This document shows positions 25,150-34,898 of a DNA stretch of 64,000 nucleotides, piece after piece. Each line of letters starts with the position of its first letter. Position 1 is the stretch's first letter. Source of the stretch: Coprinellus micaceus. Lineage: Eukaryota > Basidiomycota > Agaricomycetes > Agaricales > Psathyrellaceae. The stretch is taken from NCBI GenBank assembly GCA_951394405.1, contig OX596337.1, positions 4,464,001 to 4,528,000 on the forward strand. Reading direction: 5' to 3'. Position numbers and translations under genes: made by a program. The notes under the pieces are model-generated. The model searched no databases, was not told the DNA's origin, and saw only the letters and a program-made list of their open reading frames with translations.

Positions 25150-26240
25150 TAGCCGCTCGTAGAGAGAATGAATAAAACATACTGTTATTACACTAGAATA
25201 CAAATTATACTACTACACATTAATACAACCCCAGTCCCCTAGTGCCATCGATGTCACACAAGTCAGCGTTGGTACGGGCTGCAACAACGACAATGAGAAG
25301 TACATAGCTTGGCTGGGAGGGCCGACGCTGGCAATGGAGGAGAGAGAAACGAGCGAAGTGACAGTGGAACATGCGGTCTAGAAAGGAAGTTTAAGTGAGA
25401 AAGGAACATCGGGGAGAAGGAAGTACTCACAGAGGCGGGAGCCGACGGCCTCACACAACGAAGCCACGAAGAGCGGGCCTAAGCGAAGAGAAAATGTAAG
25501 TCAGGGATGCGGAGGAGAAAGAAGAGACCCACCAACGACGAGGAAGACAAGAATCGAAATGGTGGTACAAATACAACGTGAGAGCAGGGCATTAGAGGGC
25601 AGGTGGTCGTCGGGTCTGTAGGAAACGAGAGTGAATGAAAGCGAGAGGGAGAACGCCTAAACGGGAGGAGGGTTGAACGTTGGGTACTAGAGTCCTCGCT
25701 CCTCGTTGGTGTCAGAGACATCGGCGATAGCGGGTTTGGGGGTGTTTAGCTTGGCGATTTCGATAGAGCTGGCTGAGCGAGTTGCAGAAGAGGTCTTGTA
25801 GTCGTTTTCGAACGACAATTGTCGTGCGATGCCACCCTGGTGGTCATGGATGGTGGCGGGAGGAGGAAGAGGTGGGACGGGGAGAGAAGTTCTTCGTGCG
25901 CCATGTGATCGCGTCTGTGGCCGTTCCCATCGCAAAGTCCAAATATAAGTCCGATTTCCCTGTGTTACAAAGTTAGTGTCGCAAGAATTTCAGGATGGGT
26001 GTACCTGCTGCCGTTCCATCGTACCATCCCGCCGTATTACCTCCCTGGTCCCCTGGTCCCTGTCCCTGCTCCTCCCTCTACTCATACTGATCATCGGCGC
26101 GTTGCCCAAGCACAAGCAGGGCCATTGGGGAACAAAGGTAATAGATGAATTCCACGAAGCTGGCCGGTGCTAGTGAGGACATTTTCATTGAAGTGTATGA
26201 TAAATACATGGTAAGTTGTCGAAGACGGAAAACACGGGGA
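25150..26240. other. Interior between the inverted-repeat arms
   Basis: AT-rich at the left (25.15-25.25 kb), purine-rich up to 25.7 kb, no transposase-like reading frame. Consistent with a non-autonomous element or simply unique spacer. Confidence 0.35.
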
Positions 26241-26244
26241 GGCT

Positions 26245-26395
26245 ATGGGCGGCTGTGGATGGTTGTGGGCGGTTGGAAGTGTCCAACATTCGCGTGCGAG
26301 GCTGAGAGTTTTTCCGAGTGGCTGTGGTCGGTTGGATCAGCCCACGAGTTTTTGTGGCCACCCGGCACTTTCACTGGGCCTGAGGGCGCCTGCCC
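26245..26395 (-). repeat. Right arm of imperfect inverted repeat pair
   Basis: On the minus strand it begins GGCGCCCTCAGGCCCAGTGA and contains TTGGACACTTCCAACCGCC, mirroring the left arm at 25,005. It overlaps the 3' end of gene copy C. Confidence 0.5.
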
Positions 26396-27256
26396 GATAA
26401 TCGAAAACAGGACAGAACAAAACCACGAGGCTGGATCAAAAAAAAAAGGAGAATTCCATTCAAAAGTACGTAAGAAGAGAAATGCCCGTCTGACCCCATC
26501 AGAGGCCCCACTTTTCCCCGCTCTCCCGTCCCAGCTGGAGCTGAAAACGATGAAGTTATAGAGGAAACGTTCCCAATAGTCAGCTTCTGACGCTCTGAAG
26601 CCCTCGAGTATAATAAGAGACGTACCTGTGAAGAACGGGAGATAGAAGTGGAAGTGGTTTTGGTTTCCTGTGTGCATCGTGACACTTCCCCCGCCAATTG
26701 CGAGGCTTCCCGCAGAAAAGCCATGGGCCCCGTCGAATACACTGAGATTGCGAGGGCTATTCTCCAGTGCACGCCTAGGCTCAAGTGGCCGTGGCTGGGG
26801 TAGTGAGAGAAGGGGAACAGGGGCTGTAGAGGCTGTTTGGTGCCTGGGTGGAGGGAGGTTGTTGTCGTGTTGGTCTTCGGGAGTTGGCGGGAGCACTTGG
26901 GTTGTCGAACATTCCATTGGTTCCACGGCTGGGTCCTCCACTTCCACGGAGAGAACCAAGGGCTCTTCCCAAGGAATCTCGATTGGAGTGACTCCGTCGA
27001 GTGGTGGTAGGTCTGGGCGCCAACAGCCGAGCGACTCGAGCCTGCCCACGGGGAACAGCCGTCAATCTCAAATGGCATGATGGGGGCAAGATGATAACGC
27101 ACCTGCTCTAAGACCGCCCAACGGAAGTCGAAATCTCTTCTTCTTCTTCTTCCCCTTATCCTCGCCCCTCTCCTCACCGACCCCTTCATCCGTGGGCTCA
27201 TCCGCTCGCGGTCGTCTCCTGAGTGCCGCCGCCGCTCGCCTGAATGCCGGTTTCAT
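26371..27256 (-). CDS. Three-gene family, copy C
   Basis: Exons 27256-27103, 27012-26626 and 26540-26371 (introns 90 and 85 bp, phase 1) give 236 aa in frame. Compared with copy B the start of exon 2 has lost one net base. The frame is kept only if the splice uses an acceptor 29 bp further in (gcgcccag before ACCTACC), which removes a few residues. N-terminus MKPAFRRAAAALRRRPRAD; middle with VLSVEVEDPAVEPMEC; Gly-rich motif SVFDGAHGFSAGSLAIGGGS; then HFHFYLPF; and the conserved end GSDGHFSSYVLLNGILLFFL. Its stop lies inside the inverted repeat at 26.4 kb, so the last residues come from that repeat. Function unknown. Confidence 0.57.
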
Positions 27257-28690
27257 GCTTGTGGGATATGCGGGTGCGTTGAGGCAGCTCAGCTATGCAT
27301 GGGACGATGGGCGGGTCGTCGTGTACTGTCGAGGATGGGATAAGAAGGAGGAGACAGAATGCAGTGTGCTGCACACCATCTCCACAGCACTATGCACGTG
27401 CTGGCCCCGGGTGCAGGCAGACGGGCGCTTAATTGTCCCCAAATTGATGACAGCCTAAACGAACACTGTGCTTCACCTTGGGTTGAAGAAACAAACAAAG
27501 GCTAAATGTCCCTCCAAGACTGATCATTTCTGCGCTAATTTCCACGTACTATAAAGATTAGATGGATATGCGAGGGGACGTGAGCCGAGTAAATGTGGGG
27601 ACCAACTACAAGAAGTCAGGAAGATCGTGAACATGCGCTCGAAGCTTGGCGGTAAACCGTCGCAGAGGGTACAGAGGCCGGATCGAAAGAAGTGCACAGG
27701 TTCCGGTCGTCTCGGCGAGGAGGTATGTGGCATGAGTATGGTACGGAGCGTTCACGAGGAGCTTCAAGGATTCCCCGAGTGACGCCAACGGAGTACATAA
27801 CCAGACCGGCACGCCCTCGACGTCCTCGGCCAAATTCACCACCCGAGAGTGGCACAACCACTTTTCGGCAAACTTGAATGTCGACGAAAGGGCGCCTTTC
27901 TAGTTCTATACACACTCCCACTCCTCGTAGCGCCGGGGGTGGATGAGTCAGTACTACGAAGGACACGTAACGAGTCAATCCACGAAACATGCCACGTCCC
28001 GATGTCGGGATCGAACGACGCCAACCACAGGGATACGAATACCCATCTCCCACCCCCTTACTTCAAACAGAACGCATCCTTGATCCTGACATGCAGGAAT
28101 CACCAGCGTATTGGGAGCGAGAATGTGTCCCCGGAAGTTTGGCTGGGTGGGAGATCGATGTCAGGGCTAGGCGCGAAGGATGTGACTAGAGGGTGTTCAA
28201 GAACAAAGCACGGAAGGGAGTTAACGAGGGACTAACCGAATGGGGAGCTTGGAGTGCGTACCGAGTAGGGTATCGTGCTGCAGTACAGGGTGTCGATGGA
28301 TGTCATCGTGAGCAGACGCCAGGATACTGTACGTTCAACACTGTCGCACTACCTAAGCGGAAGTAGTGCCCATTCCCCATTCGTTCCACCAGATATGGCA
28401 CGGCCGTATCTCAAGGGACGAATGCCGGAGGGGATTCTGCCGCTTGGTTGAGGTCAGCGTCGATACCTACGAGTACGTATACGTGTGCTTGGGGTTTTAG
28501 ATCTACAGAGGTGTATAAATGAGCAATGGGTTCGATGGAATCTGGAACGACAGGGGAATAGAATGGAACTCGTACCTTTCCTTAGTGTCGTGCCAGTCGA
28601 AACGGCGTCTATAAGAGGACGTCAGACATCGTCGAAGACACCAAGAAAGGACACCTTACTTTCGAATAACGGTCCGTATCCGGGGCCTAT
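26410..28690. repeat. Segmental duplication, unit 2 (interrupted by copia)
   Basis: Collinear with 19,180-21,860. The homology stops at the left LTR of copia element 1 and resumes right after its right LTR at 34,899, so the duplication is older than the insertion. Confidence 0.75.
27257..27436 (-). promoter_or_regulatory. Conserved upstream block, copy C
   Basis: As for copies A and B: AATTAAGCGCCC (27423-27434 on plus), GCACGTGC, ACACGACGACCCGCCC and CATGCATAGCTGAGC, ending at the ATG. Confidence 0.55.
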
Positions 28691-29073
28691 TGTAGAACGA
28701 TGCAAGTATGACCCACTGTAAGTGGGGAGAGTTCGATGTTAGATTGAAAGTAAGTAGGGTATACAAGATACGCACCTGTAAGTGGGGAGAGTTCGATGGG
28801 GACTCACCCACTTACAGTGTGGACTATATACTGTGGAGAACAATAGATAACCTATATGCGGAACAATAGGAAAGAACAATAGACGTTCCATAAGTAGAGA
28901 ACAATAGCAGTGAATGGAGATAAGGTGGAGATAAGAGAACAATAAGTGCGAGTATAATGGGAATAATACAAGGTGCTTGTTGTTCTCTGTAGAACAATAG
29001 AAGATAAGTAAAACGTTCGAAATAGAGGTATTCTTTGTAGAGATAGAGTTGACATGAGCATTGTCTTCCAACA
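28691..29073 (-). repeat. LTR 1 (3' LTR of element 1)
   Basis: 383 bp, TGTAGAACG...TTCCAACA on plus. Contains a 23-bp direct repeat starting CTGTAAGTGGGG twice, and six GAACAATAG/A boxes (28838, 28861, 28874, 28899, 28937, 28992). Diagnostic base C at 28976. Confidence 0.95.
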
Positions 29074-29083
29074 CACCCCCTCA
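29074..29083 (-). other. Polypurine tract, element 1
   Basis: Minus strand TGAGGGGGTG directly before the 3' LTR, the expected plus-strand DNA primer site. The same tract is at 35535 and 41996 for the other elements. Confidence 0.8.
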
Positions 29084-29100
29084 ATGTAATGTCTCTGTAT

Positions 29101-32100
29101 TTACTCGAGTCCAAGAGCGAGTCGATGACGTTCAATGGCAGGTTTGGGTAAAGGTTTAGTAAATATATCGGCGATCATATCGGTAGTAGATAAAAAGTGA
29201 ACAGTAATGTCGCCTCGCTTGATAGCATCCCGAATCCAATGCATCTTTATATCGATGTGTTTCATTCGGCTATGGAGTTCTGGGTTCCGGAGAACCTTGA
29301 GTGCGGATTGGTTGTCGACCATGAGTGGTGAGGGAGTAGAGACGTCGTGACCAAGTTCCTTCAGGAGTGTGCGCATCCAGATGATGTCCCTTCCAGCGCT
29401 CGACGCGGAGACGTACTCTGCCTCTGTTGAGGAGTCTGCCACCGTTGATTGCTTCTTTGCCGACCAACTAACTGCTCCTGATCCCATTTTAATGACAAAT
29501 CCAGATGTGGATCGTCGCGTGTCAAGGCACCCAGCATGATCTGCGTCGCTGTATGCTTGGAAGAGTTCCGAAGACATCTTGCTACCATTGTTACGATAGG
29601 TGAGTTTCAGATCTTTGGTTCCCTTGAGGTAACGGAATAGGTGCTTGACTGCTTTCCAATGCATAGGTCCGGGGTTGGAGTTGTATTGGGCTAGTTTGGC
29701 AACAGCGTAGGCGATGTCAGGGCGTGTCGCAATCATAAGGTATATCAGAGCACCGATGGCATTCATGTATGGGACGTTCTTCATCATCTCGTCGTCAGCC
29801 TTGTTTGGAATGTACTTGGTGAGAGTAGCACCGCTTCCTGGATCCATTGGAGTTCCTACTGGGTAGCAGTCCTCCATCTTGAATCGCGCAAGCATGTCGA
29901 GGATGTATTGAGTCTGGGATAGGCGCATGACTCGGTTCTCGCGGTCGTAGTCAACCTTGATTCCAAGCAGGTACGAGGTGGGTCCGAGATCCTTGATCTT
30001 GAAGACCTTGGCAAGGGAGTCCTTGAGCCATTGGATCTTCTCCTGGCTTTTCGAGGTTATGGTGATGTCGTCAACGAAGACTGGTACAACAATGCGGGTC
30101 CCATCCATCTCCCAGACATAGATAGCCGGGTCAGATTTTATTTGGGTGAATCCGATTGCTTCAAGCTCTGATGCTAGCTTTTGGTACCATAGTCGTCCGC
30201 TCTGTTTCAAGCCATATAAACCCTTCTTCAGCCGGCACACCCATCTCCGTCCCTTTGCGTCTGGATTCTTGATCTCAAACCCTGGCGCTTGCTCCATGTA
30301 GACTTCGTATTGCTCCTCGATTGTTCCGTTGAGGTAGGCATTGTCGACGTCAATGGTCTCGATGAAGTGTCCTTCCATGGCGGCTTGGGCGAAGATCGCG
30401 CGAATTGATGTGAGACGAGATGCAGGTGCCCATGTCTGATCGTAGTCTACTCCAGGCATTTGGGAGTATCCCTTGGCGACAAGTCGAGCCTTGTAGCGGT
30501 CGATTGTGCCATCTGCCTTTCGTTTGATGAGGAAGACCCATCGTGATCCGACAACCTTTCGTCCCTCTGGTAGTTCGACTAGTTCCCAAGTGCCATTGGT
30601 GGTTAGAGCGTCAATCTCAACCTGTGCTGCGGTCTGCCAGTGTTCGCCATCTGGTCCTGCGAAGGCTTCCCAGTGTGTCCGAGGTGCATCTCCTGGACGG
30701 CGTGTAGCCGCTCCTAGTGCTTTATCCTGTGCCATGTAGAATGCCATTTCCATGCCTTGGTCGAGAGTCAGGGTCTCTTCCAGGGGGACGTGGTATAGAC
30801 TGATGAGAGAATCAAGTATACTGGTGGCACGTAGTGCATCTTCCATGTCTACAGGTTCGTCGTCAAGGTCAAAGTCCTCAGCTGCAATTGGTTGTACAGG
30901 TTCGTCGTCTTCATCGTCGTCTTCATCCTCATCCTCATCCTCTGTTTCGGGTAGCTGATTGTTTCTCTGTGCACCCCCTCGATCTGCTACCTGTTCACCC
31001 CCTTCACGCCTGGCTACTGGAATTGTACCGCGTCTCCCTTTTCCACTCGCGAGTTGGTAGTCCTTGACGGCTGTTGCCGTTTTCCGTACAGGCCGGGAGC
31101 TTTGTGCTACTAGCGGTGGAGCTTTCGGAACTTTCGCCTTGCGAGGGATTGATTCGCGAGGGGGAGGGGGAGGTGGCCGGGTGCGTTTCTGGGCAGGTGC
31201 TGGAGGTGCAACTGGTGCTGGAGGAGGTAGTTCTGGGAACATGGGTCCATCCTCAGCTGGTGCAGGGAGCCCTGGGAACAAGGCAGGTATTGGTAGCAGC
31301 TGTTTCGTTGAGGGAGTAGATGAGGGATCCCTTTTCGTAGGAGTAGGTGGAATTGATGGATGGACAGACGGTTGCTGTGTGGCTGGCGTCTTAGGCTCAG
31401 TCTTAGGATGTCGCTCGGGAGTCCGAGGTGCTGCTTGGTCTCCATCGTCATCATTGTCGCTCTCGTCTGATCCATCGTCTGGATGGTCATGGGGAGGCGG
31501 TGGTGGCGCGATGGGAGCATGAAGTGGTGCAAGAGGTGGATTCTCTGGTTCGAGATCAGCGTCTGGCCAGATGTCCCTAATGCCTATAGGCGTGTATGCC
31601 TGTTCGTTCCCTACGGTCGAGAGACCAGGGAAGGTGCTCTCAGCGAAGATAACATCCCGGGATATGGTGATCTTCTTCGTTACTGGATTGTAGCATTTCC
31701 AGCCTTTGTAGCCTGGTTCAAAGCCGATAAAGACACAAGGCTCCGTGTGTGACTGGAGGTTCTTGCGGTCCTTGCGCAATACATGGACGTATACGCGGCA
31801 GCCAAATACTCGGTGCATGGACAGATCGGGCTTTGCTTTATGCCAGACTTCATAGGAGGTAGTATTCGATAATGTAGAGGATGGGGTCGCATTCAGGATG
31901 TCTGTGTAATAGAGTACAGCTGCACCCCAGAACATCATGGGAAGGCGTGCTTGGTTGAGCATGGCAATGACCCCTTCAGTTAGTGTGCGATTGAGTCGTT
32001 CGCTGACACCGTTCTGTTGAGGTGTGGCTTTAACTGTGTGTTGCCGTGCGATACCAAGTCCCTTGCACCATTGAATGAAGTCGTTCCCCATGTATTCCCC

Positions 32101-33927
32101 TCCTTTGTCATCACGAAGTTCCTTGACCTTTGTGCCGAGCTTTCGCTCACTCTTGGCAACAAAGTCTTTGAAGGCTTGGAATGCGTCACTCTTGTGTTTC
32201 AGGAGGGCGACCTCCTTGAACCGTGAGTGGTCATCAATGAATGTGATCCAGTATCGATAGCCGATTGGTGTCTGTACAGCGAGGGGTCCATGGAGGTCCG
32301 AGTGAATCCGTCCAAGGAGCTCTGTTGAGCGATTCGCTGATAGCTTTGGGAATGGATCCCGATGTTGCTTGCCTGCAATGCAGTGTTCGCAGGTGTCATT
32401 GAGTTCCGTGCCCTCCTTCACCAGGATGCCAGTGGCTAAGTCTTGGCGCATAAGCGTCTCCAGACGGTCCTTCCCAATGTGCCCTAACCTCTGATGTAAT
32501 AGTTCCTTCTCGATCTTGGAGATGTAGGCTGCCTCCGTTTCCGTGTTTTCGAGCGTTGTCCCATTGAGAGAGCCAACAGTTCCGTCGATGGTAGCTGTTA
32601 GGAGTAGCTCGCCATTCTTGAAGAAGTCAAGCGAGTCTCCTTCAATTACGACGCGCATTTTGCTCTTCTTAACAACGGAGAGGATCGAGAATAGGTTATT
32701 GCGAAGTGCGGGAACATATAGTACATCGTTGAATATCACAGTTTGGCCAACTTTTCCGTATATACGAGGCGTGAAACGTACTTCCCCCTTTCCTGTAGCC
32801 CAGACGATCTCGTTGTTGGCGAGAGACACAGCAATTTTCACCGCAACCATGTTACGGATCCACTTGCGATTGGGTGTCATATGTGAGGTTGCACCTGAGT
32901 CTGGGTTCCAGGAAGTATTAGTGGGGTTGTTACGAGCTCGACGGATAAGGGGACTTGCGATGTGGGCAACAGTGGCCATCATGACGTTCTCCTCAGCAGT
33001 CGCAGCTGTGGTAGGCGTCTCGGCGATCTTGGCCTTCTGGGAGTTCTGGACGCGGCAGTCCTTGTCCTCGTGCGTGTTCTGCCAACCGTGGACCTTGCAC
33101 CTGTACTTCGCCTTCTTCTTCGGGGCAGCTGTAGCTACCTGAAGAGCGGCGGATGTCCCCTCAGCAAGCTGAGTGTTGCGAGCGAGGGAGTCGGCCTTGC
33201 GAAGGTGATCGAGGACTTCAAGGGGATTGTCGTCCCCAGTGGAGATGTGGTTGAGCGTATTGCGGAGGATGGTGTCATCCTTGCCAAGACCAATGGGGAT
33301 CATGCTGATTGCAAGATCGCGCGCGAGATGAGCAGCCGTGTATCCTTCCTCGAAAGCAGAGGGCGTAAGGAGTTCATGTGCTCCCCGACTGGTGGATTGA
33401 ATCGTTGTTGTTGCTCCGTCCGATGTCGTTTGGGAGGAGATGGTGACGGTCTGTGTTGTCTCTGGAAGGTATTCTGCTCCTTGCGGGAGGAGCGCAGTGA
33501 GACGTGAGGCGTGTGCCATGCAACGCGATCCGAAGTCGGAGTAGGTCTCCTTCTCGAAACCCGAGGACCTCATTCGGAGTGCCATCATCTCCTGAAGGAC
33601 ACTGATGCGAGAGCCAGAAGTCTTGGGCTGGTAGGTTTCCAAGAGCTTCTCCCAGATAGCAGCGATGTCGGTGACTTGGATGCCAGAGAGAACGGTCTCG
33701 AGTTGGGAGTGGTCGAGAGTAGACCGGACGTAGCCGATGAGCTTGGAGCGGCGACTGGCATAGTCGGACTTGACCTTGTCGTCGGCATTGCTCCCAGGTT
33801 TTTTCTCTTCCCCAGTGAGGATGCCGTAGGCGTTGAGGTCGAAGGCCTTGTTCTCGACAGTGAACTTCCACTGCTGCACAGTGTAGGCCGTGAGCATGAT
33901 GGGCGAGGACGTAGTGGTAGAGTCCAT
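29101..33927 (-). CDS. Copia Gag-Pol polyprotein, element 1
   Basis: 1608 aa from ATG 33927 (MDSTTTSSPIMLTAYTVQQW). The frame is open for 35 further codons upstream, but this ATG opens the conserved Gag. Order is that of Ty1/copia: Gag; zinc-knuckle-like C-x2-H-x5-H-x4-C near 277-291; protease DSGA at 343; integrase zinc region (HQRLGHIG...CEHC) and DDE core with D544, D607 and E643; a Pro-rich then very acidic linker (about 800-1000); reverse transcriptase with DVDNAYLNG near 1193 and active site FVDD at 1284-1287 (Phe instead of the usual Tyr); and RNase H with SDADHAG near 1460 and STEAEYVS. No stop or frameshift, so it is probably active or recently so. Gag and Pol are in one frame, so their ratio must be set otherwise. 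Confidence 0.97.
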   Translation of the reverse strand: MDSTTTSSPIMLTAYTVQQWKFTVENKAFDLNAYGILTGEEKKPGSNADDKVKSDYASRRSKLIGYVRSTLDHSQLETVLSGIQVTDIAAIWEKLLETYQPKTSGSRISVLQEMMALRMRSSGFEKETYSDFGSRCMAHASRLTALLPQGAEYLPETTQTVTISSQTTSDGATTTIQSTSRGAHELLTPSAFEEGYTAAHLARDLAISMIPIGLGKDDTILRNTLNHISTGDDNPLEVLDHLRKADSLARNTQLAEGTSAALQVATAAPKKKAKYRCKVHGWQNTHEDKDCRVQNSQKAKIAETPTTAATAEENVMMATVAHIASPLIRRARNNPTNTSWNPDSGATSHMTPNRKWIRNMVAVKIAVSLANNEIVWATGKGEVRFTPRIYGKVGQTVIFNDVLYVPALRNNLFSILSVVKKSKMRVVIEGDSLDFFKNGELLLTATIDGTVGSLNGTTLENTETEAAYISKIEKELLHQRLGHIGKDRLETLMRQDLATGILVKEGTELNDTCEHCIAGKQHRDPFPKLSANRSTELLGRIHSDLHGPLAVQTPIGYRYWITFIDDHSRFKEVALLKHKSDAFQAFKDFVAKSERKLGTKVKELRDDKGGEYMGNDFIQWCKGLGIARQHTVKATPQQNGVSERLNRTLTEGVIAMLNQARLPMMFWGAAVLYYTDILNATPSSTLSNTTSYEVWHKAKPDLSMHRVFGCRVYVHVLRKDRKNLQSHTEPCVFIGFEPGYKGWKCYNPVTKKITISRDVIFAESTFPGLSTVGNEQAYTPIGIRDIWPDADLEPENPPLAPLHAPIAPPPPPHDHPDDGSDESDNDDDGDQAAPRTPERHPKTEPKTPATQQPSVHPSIPPTPTKRDPSSTPSTKQLLPIPALFPGLPAPAEDGPMFPELPPPAPVAPPAPAQKRTRPPPPPPRESIPRKAKVPKAPPLVAQSSRPVRKTATAVKDYQLASGKGRRGTIPVARREGGEQVADRGGAQRNNQLPETEDEDEDEDDDEDDEPVQPIAAEDFDLDDEPVDMEDALRATSILDSLISLYHVPLEETLTLDQGMEMAFYMAQDKALGAATRRPGDAPRTHWEAFAGPDGEHWQTAAQVEIDALTTNGTWELVELPEGRKVVGSRWVFLIKRKADGTIDRYKARLVAKGYSQMPGVDYDQTWAPASRLTSIRAIFAQAAMEGHFIETIDVDNAYLNGTIEEQYEVYMEQAPGFEIKNPDAKGRRWVCRLKKGLYGLKQSGRLWYQKLASELEAIGFTQIKSDPAIYVWEMDGTRIVVPVFVDDITITSKSQEKIQWLKDSLAKVFKIKDLGPTSYLLGIKVDYDRENRVMRLSQTQYILDMLARFKMEDCYPVGTPMDPGSGATLTKYIPNKADDEMMKNVPYMNAIGALIYLMIATRPDIAYAVAKLAQYNSNPGPMHWKAVKHLFRYLKGTKDLKLTYRNNGSKMSSELFQAYSDADHAGCLDTRRSTSGFVIKMGSGAVSWSAKKQSTVADSSTEAEYVSASSAGRDIIWMRTLLKELGHDVSTPSPLMVDNQSALKVLRNPELHSRMKHIDIKMHWIRDAIKRGDITVHFLSTTDMIADIFTKPLPKPAIERHRLALGLE

Positions 33928-34502
33928 GATGGTAGGTGATAAAGAATGGGAGAGGATAAAATGATAGGTACGAAACGATAAGTGATAGGTGATAGGTAAA
34001 GTGCCCGTGATTTTGTAGGTAAAACGGACCAATACGTAGATATCCTAAAAAGGAGTTGAAGTTTTACACTAAGATCCGCAGAGGGAACCCCGCTGTCACT
34101 TTGAGTACCGGTTACTGAAAGCGTTTGGATGGAGGGAGCGCTACCGTTGCGTCGTTTCCCCAGTCCAACCGAATCAGGCCTCTCAAAGAAGGATCACTAC
34201 TCTAATTCTGCAGACGGTAAGCGTCTGTGGACTTCCTGATAGCTTCTTTCCCGTAGTGGGAACGCTTGCCGCGGGGTAGAAGGTGGTAATGGAAGTTGAT
34301 ATGTACTCCTGAGTATCAGGAGGGGTAGTGGAATGTAAGTAGCGAAACGTAAATAGCGAAAGTGAAGATAGTGAGAATGTGAAGGGAGATAGGCTTCAGG
34401 TGGAGATATCACACGAGAAGAGGCCGTAGGCTATGGGCGATCGAGGGGCAGTGGAGCGGTTACCGCGGTGTCTGATAACGGATGGCGTGATCAGAGGAGC
34501 CC

Positions 34503-34514
34503 GGGGCTCATAAC
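34503..34514 (-). other. Primer binding site, element 1 (half initiator tRNA)
   Basis: The plus strand GGGGCTCATAAC, one base from the LTR, matches the anticodon stem-loop of initiator tRNA-Met (CAT anticodon). This implies priming by a 5' half-tRNA as in Drosophila copia, not by the tRNA 3' end. Similarity to the tRNA 5' half may extend to about 34482. Confidence 0.75.
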
Positions 34515-34515
34515 T

Positions 34516-34898
34516 TGTAGAACGATGCAAGTATGACCCACTGTAAGTGGGGAGAGTTCGATGTTAGATTGAAAGTAAGTAGGGTATACAAGATACGCAC
34601 CTGTAAGTGGGGAGAGTTCGATGGGGACTCACCCACTTACAGTGTGGACTATATACTGTGGAGAACAATAGATAACCTATATGCGGAACAATAGGAAAGA
34701 ACAATAGACGTTCCATAAGTAGAGAACAATAGCAGTGAATGGAGATAAGGTGGAGATAAGAGAACAATAAGTGCGAGTATAATGGGAATAATACAAGGTG
34801 CTTGTTGTTCTCTGTAGAACAATAGAAGATAAGTAAAACGTTCGAAATAGAGGTATTCTTTGTAGAGATAGAGTTGACATGAGCATTGTCTTCCAACA
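34516..34898 (-). repeat. LTR 2 (5' LTR of element 1)
   Basis: 383 bp, seen as identical to LTR 1, including C at 34801. Followed by the target duplication CCTAT. Confidence 0.95.

Larger units (their letters stand above)
28691..34898 (-). mobile_element. Ty1/copia LTR retrotransposon, element 1
   Basis: Complete 6208-bp element: two LTRs of 383 bp that look identical, TG..CA ends, and a perfect 5-bp target duplication CCTAT at 28686-28690 and 34899-34903. One intact polyprotein lies on the minus strand. Identical LTRs and an undamaged frame mean a recent insertion. It interrupts duplication unit 2. Confidence 0.97.

Noticed and set aside
28739..29135. Minus-strand frames of 74-111 codons repeated in every LTR
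   Set aside because: They lie inside or across the LTRs, repeat because the LTR repeats, and have no protein family resemblance.
30506..34000. Plus-strand frames of 60-200 codons inside each copia element
   Set aside because: Antisense shadows of the polyprotein; for example the Ser run mirrors the acidic GA-rich linker.
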